A stretch of DNA of 64,000 nucleotides from Mycobacterium persicum. Lineage in GTDB: Bacteria; Actinomycetota; Actinomycetes; Mycobacteriales; Mycobacteriaceae. The DNA lies in contig NZ_MVIF01000016.1 in assembly GCF_002086675.1 (NCBI RefSeq), forward strand, positions 1 to 64,000. The letters run 5' to 3'. The notes under the pieces were generated by a model. It saw nothing but the letters and a program-made list of their open reading frames with translations. It made no database searches and was not told the DNA's origin. Positions 48,908 through 57,542 of the stretch are shown one piece after another (within the stretch, counting starts at the first letter, position 1; each line of letters begins with the position of its first letter). The translations under genes and the position numbers were made by a program.

Positions 48908-50002
48908 ATGGACCTACCCGTGATACCGCCCGTTTCGCCGATGCTGGCCAAGTCCGTCAAGACCATCCCGGCGGACGCCTCATACGAGCCGAAATGGGAC
49001 GGCTTCCGGTCCATCTGTTTTCGTGACGGCGACGAGGTCGAGCTGGGCAGCCGCAACGAGCGGCCGATGACCCGCTATTTCCCCGAGCTGGTCGCGGCGG
49101 TGCGCGCCGAGTTGCCGCCGCGCTGCGTCATCGACGGCGAGATCGTCATCGCCACCGAGCACGGCCTGGATTTCGAGGCGCTGCAACAGCGCATCCACCC
49201 GGCCGATTCGCGGGTGCGCATGCTCGCCGAGCACACCCCGGCGTCGTTCATCGCGTTCGACCTGCTGGCCCTGGGCGACGACGACTACACCAAGCGTCCG
49301 TTCACTGAGCGCCGGGCGGCGCTGGTGGATGCGCTGTCCGGCTCCGGCCCGTCGATCCACGTCACCCCGGCCACCACCGACCTGGCGACCGCGCAGCGCT
49401 GGTTCTCCGAGTTCGAGGGCGCAGGTCTCGACGGCGTCATCGCCAAACCGCTTTCCATCACCTATCAGCCGGACAAGCGCGTCATGTTCAAGATCAAGCA
49501 CGAACGGACCGCCGACTGCGTGGTGGCCGGGTACCGGGTGCACAAGTCCGGCGGTGACGCGGTCGGCTCGCTGCTGCTGGGGCTCTACCAGGATGACGGC
49601 CAACTCGCCTCGGTCGGTGTGATCGGCGCCTTCCCAATGGCGCAGCGGCGGCAGCTCTTCACCGAATTACAGCCGCTGGTAACGACTTTCGACAACCACC
49701 CATGGAACTGGGCGGCCCACGAAGCCGGCGAACGCACCCCGCGCAAGAACGAATTCTCCCGCTGGAACGCCGGCAAAGACCTGTCGTTCGTGCCGCTGCG
49801 CCCCGAGCGCGTCGTCGAAGTGCGTTACGACCACATGGAAGGCGCGCGGTTTCGCCACACCGCCCAGTTCAACCGGTGGCGCCCGGACCGCGATCCACGC
49901 TCGTGCACCTATTCCCAACTCGAACAGCCGGTGTCGTTTCGACTGAACGACATCGTGACCGGCTTGGGACCGCGCACCGCGGCGGGCACCGGAACGGACT
50001 AG
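48908..50002 (+). CDS. ligC: ATP-dependent DNA ligase LigC
   Basis: A 364-residue ATP-dependent ligase with the adenylated Lys29 in YEPKWDGFR (motif I), ELGSRNERP (motif III region RN), VIDGEIVIA (motif III), LDGVIAKP (motif IV) and MFKIKHERTADCVV (motif V), then an OB-fold domain. It seals nicks in repair with Prim-PolC. Length and context match LigC (Rv3731). A 46-codon longer reading upstream lies over the Prim-PolC 5' end and is rejected. Confidence 0.94.
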   Translation: MDLPVIPPVSPMLAKSVKTIPADASYEPKWDGFRSICFRDGDEVELGSRNERPMTRYFPELVAAVRAELPPRCVIDGEIVIATEHGLDFEALQQRIHPADSRVRMLAEHTPASFIAFDLLALGDDDYTKRPFTERRAALVDALSGSGPSIHVTPATTDLATAQRWFSEFEGAGLDGVIAKPLSITYQPDKRVMFKIKHERTADCVVAGYRVHKSGGDAVGSLLLGLYQDDGQLASVGVIGAFPMAQRRQLFTELQPLVTTFDNHPWNWAAHEAGERTPRKNEFSRWNAGKDLSFVPLRPERVVEVRYDHMEGARFRHTAQFNRWRPDRDPRSCTYSQLEQPVSFRLNDIVTGLGPRTAAGTGTD

Positions 50003-50014
50003 TAGTCTCACCCC

Positions 50015-51586
50015 GTGGTCCAGGTCGTCATCGCCGGAGCCGGCCCCAACGGGCTGATGCTGGCATGCGAACTGGGACTGGCCGGGATCCGGCCGGTGCT
50101 GCTGGACGGCAGTCCCGGCCCTAACCGCCAACCTCGCGCGGCGGGCATTGTCGGCCAAGGGGTTCGGATCTTCGACCACCGCGGCCTGTACAGCACTCTC
50201 ACCGGGACGGATGAGCCCCCGCAACCCGCCCCCGGCTCGTTCTTCGCCGGGTTCGCATTCAGTTTCGCGCAGGTGCCGAACCACCAGCTGTACACGCTTC
50301 GGGTGGAACAACCCAGGCTCATCGAGGTGCTGCTGGCCGCAGCCCAGAAATACGGCGTCGACTTCCGCTGGGGTCACGCGTTGACCGGCTTCGACCAGGG
50401 CGACGACGGCGTCACCGTCAACATCGCCGGGCCGGACGGCGCCTATGAGCTGGCGACCGAATACCTGATCGGCGCCGACGGCGGCTCGAGTTTCACCCGC
50501 AAGCTGGCCGGCATCGACTTTCCCGGGATGTCGTCGTACGACGTCATCGAACATGTGACGTTCGGGGTGCTGCCGCCGCTTGACTGGGTGGATCCGGTGA
50601 ACGGCTCGCTGAATGTACCGGGGTTCGGTGCCGTCCCGCCCCGGCAGTACTTTCGCACCCCCCACGGCATCTTCGGTTGGGGCCTGCAACTGACAGACCG
50701 GCCGGGGGCATTCACCATCGAGCTGGATAGCGCACCGCGCGAAAACCCCGACTCCACCGACAGCGACACCGCGCCCATGTCCGTTGCCGAGCAGGAGGCC
50801 AGCATCAAACGCGTGCTGGGCGCGGCTGTGCCGCTCCAGCCCGAATCCACCGGCGCACCACCGGATTTGCGGCGTTACCGCGGCGTGAACTCGAGGATCG
50901 CGTCGCGATACCGGGCCGGCCGGGTCCTGCTGGTCGGCGATGCCGCGCACGTGCAGCCGCCGCTCGGGGGACCAGGTCTCAATCTGGGTTTGCAGGATGC
51001 GATGAACCTCGGCTGGAAGCTGGCCGCCGTGCTCGACGGACGGGTCGGCCCCGAGCTACTCGACACCTACGAGGCCGAGCGCCGGCCCGCCGCCGAGCGG
51101 GTGATCATGTACAGCCGCGCCCAGCTGGCCCTTATTCGGCCCGGGGCCGAAGTCACCGCGTTACGGGAACTCTTCACCGAATTGCTGGCGCAACCCGATG
51201 TGGTCCGCCACCTCGGCAACCTGGTGTCGGGCGCCGATATTCGCTATGCGGCGAGTTCGGATGAGCATCCCCTCGTCGGGCGCTGGGTGCCGGATTTTGC
51301 GGTCGAAAACTCGCGCGGAGCCACCCGCATCGCGGAGCTCGCCCGCGACGGGAGGCCGTTGCTGGTAGACCTCACCGAGCACGGCGTGGTGGCTCAGGCG
51401 GCGGTCGACATCGACCGGGTCACCGTCGCCGCCGGACGCCCGGTCGGGGACGTGCCGGCAACGGCGCTGCTGGTACGTCCAGATGGCTACGTAGCCTGGG
51501 CGTCCGCGGCGCCAACACCTAACATCGCCGACCTCGACGAGCTTGATCGCCTGCTCACCCGCTGGTTCGGCGTCACCTTGACCTGA
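50015..51586 (+). CDS. FAD-dependent aromatic-ring monooxygenase
   Basis: A 523-residue class A flavoprotein hydroxylase (PheA/TfdB-like): FAD motif VVIAGAGPNGLMLACEL (4-20), the DG motif YLIGADGGSSFTR, and the GD motif VLLVGDAAHVQPPLGGPGLN, with a C-terminal thioredoxin-like domain. It probably hydroxylates an aromatic or polyketide substrate with NAD(P)H; the substrate is not predictable. TAGTCT ends 6 nt before the GTG (overlapping the ligC stop), indicating a leaderless start independent of ligC. Confidence 0.88.
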   Translation: MVQVVIAGAGPNGLMLACELGLAGIRPVLLDGSPGPNRQPRAAGIVGQGVRIFDHRGLYSTLTGTDEPPQPAPGSFFAGFAFSFAQVPNHQLYTLRVEQPRLIEVLLAAAQKYGVDFRWGHALTGFDQGDDGVTVNIAGPDGAYELATEYLIGADGGSSFTRKLAGIDFPGMSSYDVIEHVTFGVLPPLDWVDPVNGSLNVPGFGAVPPRQYFRTPHGIFGWGLQLTDRPGAFTIELDSAPRENPDSTDSDTAPMSVAEQEASIKRVLGAAVPLQPESTGAPPDLRRYRGVNSRIASRYRAGRVLLVGDAAHVQPPLGGPGLNLGLQDAMNLGWKLAAVLDGRVGPELLDTYEAERRPAAERVIMYSRAQLALIRPGAEVTALRELFTELLAQPDVVRHLGNLVSGADIRYAASSDEHPLVGRWVPDFAVENSRGATRIAELARDGRPLLVDLTEHGVVAQAAVDIDRVTVAAGRPVGDVPATALLVRPDGYVAWASAAPTPNIADLDELDRLLTRWFGVTLT

Positions 51587-51762
51587 TTACGACAACCCCC
51601 GATCCCGCCTGATGGCGGACCCCCGTTGTCCACCGTTCGTGCTACTCGGAATTCGTCGTAAAGAACCCCTGATCAGGGGACAACGCATGCCGCTGAAATG
51701 AGGCATCGTTGCAAGGCTGGGCACTTCCGCACGGCAGGTGAATTGCGATAAGGAGATACCTG

Positions 51763-51843
51763 ATGAGCCATGAAGCCCTTTTCCACGAGGTGGACGCCGC
51801 ATACGCGTGGGCTGTCTTCGTGGTCGACGACATCGATTCGTAA
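51763..51843 (+). CDS. 26-residue microORF
   Basis: An ATG with a strong AAGGAG site (8-nt spacing) starts a 26-codon frame ending in TAA. The peptide begins MSHEALFHEVDA and continues AYAWAVFVVDDIDS: amphipathic then aromatic/hydrophobic, with an acidic end. No homologue is recognised. It stands alone in a 469-bp gap, so it may be a small protein, a truncated gene start or a leader. Confidence 0.4.
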   Translation: MSHEALFHEVDAAYAWAVFVVDDIDS

Positions 51844-51890
51844 GCACCGTGTCGGCTGTCGGGCCGACTAGATCGGAGGTCAAGTCCCGA

Positions 51891-51977
51891 GACGCGGTGT
51901 AGCTACGCTCGATCGCCCGACCCCCTGGGCGGGCAGTTCCGGCGGTGCGATATCCGCCTTTATCGCTACACCGCGTC
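51891..51977. repeat. 13-bp perfect inverted repeat with 61-nt spacer
   Basis: GACGCGGTGTAGC (51891-51903) and GCTACACCGCGTC (51965-51977) are exact complements, with CCCG on both outer sides offset by one base. The interior has no ORF. It may be a small terminal-repeat remnant or a structured RNA upstream of the 52056 gene. Confidence 0.6.
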
Positions 51978-52055
51978 CCCGGGCGCAGCCCTGCGCGGCG
52001 CGCCCGCAAATTCGAACGTCCGGATTCAGCCATTCGACGCCCTTAAGATGTCGGA

Positions 52056-52511
52056 ATGCTGCACGTATCTTCATTGTTCGTTGCCGGCACCGCGACATTG
52101 GACGAATACGGCGCGATCAATGCGACGCGCATTCCGATGACCTGGTTTCAGGTCGACCAAATGCCGCTCTGGGCAAAGGTTCCCGTTGTTCTGGTGGTGC
52201 ATGCCAAAGCAGGTGGTGACTACGACCCAGAACTCCACGTCGTGTGCAAAGACCCCGCCGGGGTGCCGCGCGGAACCCTCAAAGCCAGTTGGCACTGGCC
52301 GGACGACGACGATAAAGCATCCAAATACCGGTGCTTTACCCAAGAACTCTCTTTCCCGATCGAGATAGAAGGCGAGTACACGATCGGCGCCTACTATGAC
52401 GAGCAAGGCAAATTCGAGCTGTCCACACCAATACCGATCTCGATCATTTTGGCCGCCCAGACCCCTTCCGGCGAAGAGGGCCAAAGCGGTGAGAACGACA
52501 ACCGCGACTAG
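52056..52511 (+). CDS. Hypothetical 151-residue soluble protein
   Basis: The predicted protein is beta-rich, with no signal peptide or membrane helix (WFQVDQMPLWAKVPVVLVVHAK, YDPELHVVCKDPAGVPRGTL, LSFPIEIEGEYTIGAYYDEQG) and an acidic C-terminal tail. The strand pattern suggests a beta-sandwich of a domain-of-unknown-function family. TAAGAT at 52044-52049 ends 6 nt before the ATG, consistent with a leaderless mRNA. Function not predictable. Confidence 0.75.
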   Translation: MLHVSSLFVAGTATLDEYGAINATRIPMTWFQVDQMPLWAKVPVVLVVHAKAGGDYDPELHVVCKDPAGVPRGTLKASWHWPDDDDKASKYRCFTQELSFPIEIEGEYTIGAYYDEQGKFELSTPIPISIILAAQTPSGEEGQSGENDNRD

Positions 52512-52832
52512 AGTTTGGGCGACGTCCGCTGTCCACGAATGCCGCTAGTTCCCTCAGCCTATCGGCGCCCTCCGACACGAATGCGGGTAGAAAGTGCCTG
52601 CCCACCAACCGATTTCACATGTTCACCCACAGCGAACATCAACGGGGGCAAACTGCCTCACCAGTCACATAGCAGACCCGACACCCAATCTGCCCTCCAG
52701 TCCGCGACAACGCCAGTAACGCAACGAATTTGCCGCTCAGAGGCAGACGAAAGGCGACACCCCACCCCCGGTGACTCACGTGACTCAAGTCACCAGACCG
52801 ACCGCCGCGCGCCCAACGGCTGGGCGAAGTAA
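52512..52832. other. Intergenic stretch without recognised genes
   Basis: This 321-bp gap separates the hypothetical gene from the convergent P450 gene. It has several short frames but no start with a credible ribosome site and no clear hairpin. CACCCCCGGTGACTCACGTGACTCAAGTCACC contains the short repeat GTGACTCA/GTGACTCA, without obvious meaning. Confidence 0.5.
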
Positions 52833-54077
52833 CTAGATCACGACGGACAGCGCCTGCAGCCCGCGCAACGTGACGTTCGTTTTGTACTGTGGCTCACCGG
52901 CCAGCCAGGCGTCGGGGAATCGGGCGGTGATCGCCGACAACGCCACCCCGGCTTCCAACCGTGCTAGCGGGGCTCCCAAGCAGTAATGCGCCCCGTGGCC
53001 GAAACCCAAGTGCCGCAACGGCCCGCGTGCCGGGTCGAAGTTGTCTGGTCGGTCGTATTCGGTGGGATCACGATGTGCCGCCGCCAGCAGCAACATCATT
53101 GTGTCCCCCTGAGCCACCCCGACGTCCCCAATCATCATGTCAGCGCCCGCGATTCGGCCGATCAACTGCACCGGCGGGTCGTAGCGCATGGTTTCCTCGA
53201 TGACCGCCGGCGCTCGGGCAGCGTCGGCGCCCAGCGCAACCCAGTGCCGACGGTCCCGCAGCATCGCCAAGATGGCGTTGCCGATCAGGTTCACCGTGGT
53301 CTCGTGTCCGGCGACCAGCAGCAGCATGCAGGTCGACACGATCTCCTCCTGGGTCAACTGATCTCCCGACTCCTCTACCGCGATAAGACCGGACATCAAG
53401 TCGTCGCCGGGCTGCGACCGGCGCCTCGCGATCAGCCCGCGCAGATACTCGCGCAGCCAGCTGCCAGCCGCCAGCCCGTCGTTAAAGTCCTCCGGATCCT
53501 CGCCGGTGAAGGCGAGGAACGGGTCCAGCGACTGCGCCAGCAAGGCCGACGCCCGGCTGAACTGTGGCTCGTCTTCCAGCGGCACCCCGAGCAGCCGGCA
53601 GATCACCGCCACCGGCAACGGATAGGCGAAGTCGCCGACCACGTCGAAGCGGCCCTTTTCGGCGATCCGGTCCAGCAATCCGTCAACCAGCGCGGTGACA
53701 TCGGGTCGCAGTGCGTTCACTACTTTCGGGGCGAACGCCTTACTGACCAGCTTGCGCAGCCGGGTGTGATCGGGCGGATCGAGAAACAAAAAGCCGGGCG
53801 GGAATTCGGTGCCCGCGGCCGGTGCATCCTGCAGCCGTCGCCGGGCGATCGTCGAGTTGGACCGGTCGCTGCTCGACAACGGGTGCCGCAGCACCTCGTC
53901 GCAGTCGTGATAGGTCGAGAAAAGTACGAAGTTGGCGTCCGGCAGCTGCAGCGGCCCGTGCTCACGAAGCTGTGCGCACACCGGATACGGGTTGGCACGG
54001 ATCGCCGGGTCCAGCAGTTGCAGCAGCAATGCCTGCGGTTCGGCATATTCCGTGGGCTCCATGGGCCGTGTCGTCAT
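52833..54077 (-). CDS. Cytochrome P450
   Basis: A 414-residue bacterial P450. The I-helix oxygen-binding motif LLLVAGHETTVN (about 245-256), ExxR in EETMR, and the heme loop LGFGHGAHYCLGAPLAR with the cysteine thiolate ligand are all present. A soluble class I enzyme needing ferredoxin and reductase, neither of which is adjacent. CYP family not assigned. The start MTTRPMEP is preferred over a longer reading of about 37 codons because it matches usual P450 N-termini. Confidence 0.95.
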   Translation of the reverse strand: MTTRPMEPTEYAEPQALLLQLLDPAIRANPYPVCAQLREHGPLQLPDANFVLFSTYHDCDEVLRHPLSSSDRSNSTIARRRLQDAPAAGTEFPPGFLFLDPPDHTRLRKLVSKAFAPKVVNALRPDVTALVDGLLDRIAEKGRFDVVGDFAYPLPVAVICRLLGVPLEDEPQFSRASALLAQSLDPFLAFTGEDPEDFNDGLAAGSWLREYLRGLIARRRSQPGDDLMSGLIAVEESGDQLTQEEIVSTCMLLLVAGHETTVNLIGNAILAMLRDRRHWVALGADAARAPAVIEETMRYDPPVQLIGRIAGADMMIGDVGVAQGDTMMLLLAAAHRDPTEYDRPDNFDPARGPLRHLGFGHGAHYCLGAPLARLEAGVALSAITARFPDAWLAGEPQYKTNVTLRGLQALSVVI

Positions 54078-54269
54078 GCTGACATTGTGCCCGTACGTCG
54101 AGTGCGCCCTGGTCAAAGTGGGTGGCCGCGACCATGGCGGCGCGTAGCAAGGCGACCTTCGTCGAGTTGGACGCGTTGACCGCTCCACAAATCCAGCATC
54201 AGCGCCGCTGGGTCCTGGGAATGGGCTTTCCGAGAGCCGCCGCGCCGCGCGAGGGAGCCACTGCAGCCC

Positions 54270-54545
54270 ATGCCCCGGATGTCGTCAACCAGGTACTACG
54301 CCTCGGACCGCAGATCCCGGCAATTCACCCAGGTCCAGTTCGCGGGCACGGTCGCCGGCCAGGTTCGTGACCCGGTGCTGCGGGAACTGGCCGGCAACCA
54401 CGGGTCCCATCTGACCAAGACTCAGGTCGACGTGTACCAAACGTCGCAAATCTCTTCGGATTTCGTGTTCGGCAACGCGCCCAACGACGACGCTTACCGG
54501 CAACTGGTCGTCGTGTACGACAACGTCGCCATCCGATCGTGGTGA
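54270..54545 (+). CDS. Hypothetical 91-residue protein, doubtful
   Basis: The open frame codes for a polar protein (RYYASDRRSRQFTQVQFAGT, LTKTQVDVYQTSQISSDFVFGN, YRQLVVVYDNVAIRSW). Composition looks protein-like, but no family or ribosome site is clear. Its stop overlaps a GTG that opens a 36-codon hydrophobic frame (54542-54652), so a coupled pair or one frameshifted gene is possible. Confidence 0.35.
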   Translation: MPRMSSTRYYASDRRSRQFTQVQFAGTVAGQVRDPVLRELAGNHGSHLTKTQVDVYQTSQISSDFVFGNAPNDDAYRQLVVVYDNVAIRSW

Positions 54546-54652
54546 TCCTGTTCGCCGGACTCCTGATGGCTGTCATCGTGGCGGCGGTGGTTTTGTTCGT
54601 CCTCTTCCGGCGACGCGGACTGGGTCAGCGACGCAGAAACGTCACGATATAG
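54542..54652 (+). CDS. Possible 36-residue membrane peptide
   Basis: GTG overlaps the preceding stop (GTGA). The product is a single hydrophobic helix (FAGLLMAVIVAAVVLFVLF) followed by a basic RRRGLGQRRRN end, the usual stop-transfer pattern. It overlaps the 3' end of the convergent haloalkane dehalogenase gene by 28 nt, which weakens the call. It may be the membrane tail of the upstream frame after a frameshift. Confidence 0.3.
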   Translation: MILFAGLLMAVIVAAVVLFVLFRRRGLGQRRRNVTI

Positions 54653-55533
54653 TCGGCCAGCTCTTCGCCGGCGTCCTCTTGCAGAAAGTGGCCGGCGCCG
54701 TGCACCACCGGGTGCTCGACGCCCTGCGCTCCGCGCATCTCACGCTTGAAGATCTCGGCCATCGGCCCGGTGATCGGGTCACTGTCGCTGAACGCCACCA
54801 GCATGGGCGTCGGACTCACACACAGTTTCGTCCAGGCCGTCTTGTTCGCCGCTGCCGCCGGGTCGTCGGGGGAGGTCGGCACCAGACCGGGCATGGCGCG
54901 CGGGCCGGCACAGTATGCGTCGTCGGGAAAAGGGGCGTCATAGCCGGCACGCACCGCGTCACTCATCTGCCGCCGGCATCCCCCTTGCACGAACCAGCCG
55001 ATGTCCAGCTTCGGCGCGGTCTGGATCGCTTCCCGGAAGCGCCACCAGATCTCGGCCATCGGCTGCTCGCCGTTGGGCAGGCCGGTGTTGGCCACGACCA
55101 GCCGCGCGAAGCGCTCGGGATGCTCGGCGGCCAGCCGCAATCCGATCAACCCACCCCAGTCCTGTCCGACCAGAGTCACGTTGCGCAAGTCCAGCACGTC
55201 GAAAGCCAGCGTGCGCATCCACTCGACATGACCCGCATAGCTGTGGTCTTCGCGGCGGGTCGGCTTATCGGATCGGCCGAAACCGACCAGGTCCGGGCAG
55301 ATGACACGATGGCCCGCGGCGGCCAGGACCGGAATCATCTTGCGGTACAGATAGGACCACGACGGCTCGCCGTGCAGCATCAGCACCGGGTCGGCGCGCT
55401 CCGGCCCGTCTTGCACCCAGGCGACCCGCAGGGTCCCGCCTTCGCCGTCGGGCAACTCGCAATACCTTGGCGCGTAAGGAAAGTCAGGGAGGTCGTGGAA
55501 CCGCTCGTCGGGTGTGCGCAATGTCTGCATCAT
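54625..55533 (-). CDS. Haloalkane dehalogenase-like alpha/beta hydrolase
   Basis: A 302-residue alpha/beta hydrolase with the nucleophile Asp125 in LVGQDWGG followed by Trp126 (halide-binding), the HGEPSWSYLYRKMIP oxyanion/halide region (54-68), PDLVGFGRSDKP, and the catalytic His in VHGAGHFLQEDAG. It is close in pattern to the DhmA-type dehalogenases of mycobacteria (Rv2296-like). It cleaves C-halogen bonds hydrolytically; the natural substrate is unknown. The start MMQTLRTPD matches Rv2296. Confidence 0.88.
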   Translation of the reverse strand: MMQTLRTPDERFHDLPDFPYAPRYCELPDGEGGTLRVAWVQDGPERADPVLMLHGEPSWSYLYRKMIPVLAAAGHRVICPDLVGFGRSDKPTRREDHSYAGHVEWMRTLAFDVLDLRNVTLVGQDWGGLIGLRLAAEHPERFARLVVANTGLPNGEQPMAEIWWRFREAIQTAPKLDIGWFVQGGCRRQMSDAVRAGYDAPFPDDAYCAGPRAMPGLVPTSPDDPAAAANKTAWTKLCVSPTPMLVAFSDSDPITGPMAEIFKREMRGAQGVEHPVVHGAGHFLQEDAGEELADYIVTFLRR

Positions 55534-55547
55534 GCGAACATACGCCG

Positions 55548-56033
55548 TCACGAACCCTCGGTTAAGCCTGCCACGGACGGCTGCGCCATCAGCCGGTCAA
55601 GGAATTCCCGCTGCCCCTTGAGCAGCTTGGTACGCGCTTGCGCCACCGGAAACCAGCCGACCCGGTCGACCTCGGGGAATGCGCGCACCGTGCCGGACCC
55701 CTTCGGCCACTCCAGCTCGAAAGTGTTGCTGCGCACGTCGGTGATGTCGAGGTCGGCTTCGACGGCGAAGACGGTGACCACTTTGCCGCTCGATTGTTTC
55801 ACCGCGCCCAGGTCGATTCGCGGCCCGTCAGGAACCGGCAAGCCCAGCTCCTCGGTGAACTCCCGCCGGGCAGCCGACCAGGGGTCTTCGCCTTCGGGGT
55901 ACTCACCTTTCGGAATCGACCACGCCGCATCGTCTTTGCGCGCCCAGAACGGGCCACCGGGATGCGCGATGAGGACTTCGACGACTCCGGCCGGTGCCCG
56001 ATACAGCAGCAAACCGGCGCTGAGCCTGGACAT
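55548..56033 (-). CDS. Nudix hydrolase (Rv3733c-like)
   Basis: A 161-residue protein with a complete Nudix box from Gly43: G-x5-E-x7-REFTEELGL, matching GX5EX7REUXEEXGU. Residues before it (SAGLLLYRAPAGVVEVLIAH) are the usual first strands. It hydrolyses a nucleoside diphosphate linked to X; substrate unknown. It sits between the WS/DGAT and dehalogenase genes on the same strand, matching the Rv3733c-Rv3734c order. Confidence 0.92.
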   Translation of the reverse strand: MSRLSAGLLLYRAPAGVVEVLIAHPGGPFWARKDDAAWSIPKGEYPEGEDPWSAARREFTEELGLPVPDGPRIDLGAVKQSSGKVVTVFAVEADLDITDVRSNTFELEWPKGSGTVRAFPEVDRVGWFPVAQARTKLLKGQREFLDRLMAQPSVAGLTEGS

Positions 56034-56044
56034 CCGGGTGATCC

Positions 56045-57406
56045 TCAGACTCCGACGGCCTGCTCCAGATCCTTCAGTGACGACTCCAGGTGGAGCAACA
56101 GCCGCTGCAGGTGCGGCACGCTGCGACGGCAACCGACCAGTCCGAAGTCGAGATTGCCCGCGTTGTTCACCAGGGTGATGTTCAGCGCTTGGCCGTCGGG
56201 GATGTTGGACATCGGGTAGCTGCCGTCGAGCCGGGCGCCGCCGTAGTACAGCGGCTCCGTCCCGCCCGGCACGTTGGAGATGACGATGTTGAACGGCGGC
56301 GGCACCGTCGACAAGAAGCCCGGTATACCCGCCAACGTCAACGGCGCCATATGTAGCGCGGACAGCGCAAGCACCTGCAGTTGCGGCAACTCGGCGAGCA
56401 CCTTCTTGTTGGCGCGCATTGACTCGCTGATGATCTTGATCCGCTCCGCGGGGTCCTCGACGTGAGTGCCGAGGTTGCACAGCAGGCTGCCGACCTTGTT
56501 GCCGCCGCCGTCGGAATCGTCTTTGGAGCGCAGGCTCACCGGGACCATCGCGATCAGCGGAGTGATGGGCAGCGCGTCCTGTTCGATCAGGTAATACCGC
56601 AGCGCGCCGGCACACATCGCCAGGACGGCGTCGTTGACGGTGACCCCGGCTGCCTGCTTGACGGCCTTGACGCGCTCCAGCGACCAGGATTGCGCAGCGC
56701 AGCGGCGCGCTCCGCCGATCTTGACGTTGAACATGGTGTGCGGCGCCGCGAACGGCAGCGTCAGCTGTTGCTGGAACAGGGCGGCGCGGGCCAGCTTCAA
56801 GGTCGAAGGGGCAAGGCCCACAACCGATCCGGCCAGCTTGACCAGCGAGCTGAGCGGAGACGACGATCCGCCCGACGGCGGGCGCGGCGCCCGGGGCAGA
56901 TTCCACATCGCCCGCACCTCGGTGTCGTCCGGGTCGGTCGACAGGGTGCGCTGCATCAGCTTCATCGCGGAGACACCGTCGATCAGGGCGTGGTGCATCT
57001 TGGTGTACATCGCGAACCGGCCGTCGTTGAGCCCCTCCACCACGTACAGTTCCCACAGCGGGCGGTGCCGGTCGAGCAGGCTGGTATGCAGTCTCGAGGT
57101 CAGCTCCAGCAGGTCGCGTACCCGTCCCGGCGACGGCAGGGCGGAGCGTCGGACGTGGTAGTCCATGTCGATCTCGTCGTCGTAGGCCCATGCCACACGC
57201 GCGATTCCACCCCCGATCGTCGCGGGGTGTTTACGGAACGTGGGCTGGAATTCCTCGTTGGCAACCAGAGCGTCGTAGAACTGCCGCACGAACTCCGGAC
57301 CGGCCCCCTGCGGCGGCTCGAACAACGACAAGCCGCCCACGTGCATGGGATGCTCCCGCGATTCGGCGAACAGGAACATCGAGTCGTTGGGCATCATCAA
57401 TTCCAT
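56045..57406 (-). CDS. Wax ester synthase/diacylglycerol acyltransferase (Tgs2/Rv3734c-like)
   Basis: A 453-residue WS/DGAT that esterifies diacylglycerol or fatty alcohols with acyl-CoA, making storage lipids at the membrane. The catalytic HHALIDG (His138-His139...Asp143) is intact. Other family motifs are RPLWELYVVEGL, NDAVLAMCAGALRYYL and PFNIVISNVPGG. Rv3734c is annotated tgs2 in H37Rv. It is located with a reductase and an acyltransferase in a neutral-lipid neighbourhood. Confidence 0.94.
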   Translation of the reverse strand: MELMMPNDSMFLFAESREHPMHVGGLSLFEPPQGAGPEFVRQFYDALVANEEFQPTFRKHPATIGGGIARVAWAYDDEIDMDYHVRRSALPSPGRVRDLLELTSRLHTSLLDRHRPLWELYVVEGLNDGRFAMYTKMHHALIDGVSAMKLMQRTLSTDPDDTEVRAMWNLPRAPRPPSGGSSSPLSSLVKLAGSVVGLAPSTLKLARAALFQQQLTLPFAAPHTMFNVKIGGARRCAAQSWSLERVKAVKQAAGVTVNDAVLAMCAGALRYYLIEQDALPITPLIAMVPVSLRSKDDSDGGGNKVGSLLCNLGTHVEDPAERIKIISESMRANKKVLAELPQLQVLALSALHMAPLTLAGIPGFLSTVPPPFNIVISNVPGGTEPLYYGGARLDGSYPMSNIPDGQALNITLVNNAGNLDFGLVGCRRSVPHLQRLLLHLESSLKDLEQAVGV

Positions 57407-57542
57407 GCACTAATTAAAGCGTGCCGAACAACTTTGTTGCCGGTTCAGGATCGCCCTATGGCCGCATGCGGGCGGTTATCCAGCGGACGCGCTCGTGGTC
57501 ATGGTCCCGGTTCAGGCACCTGCACAGCGGCGCGCGGCACCG

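Noticed and set aside
54122-54370. 82-codon frame after the P450 promoter region
   Set aside because: Composition drifts into repetitive Pro/Arg/Gly with no family signal; start lies over the P450 5' side.
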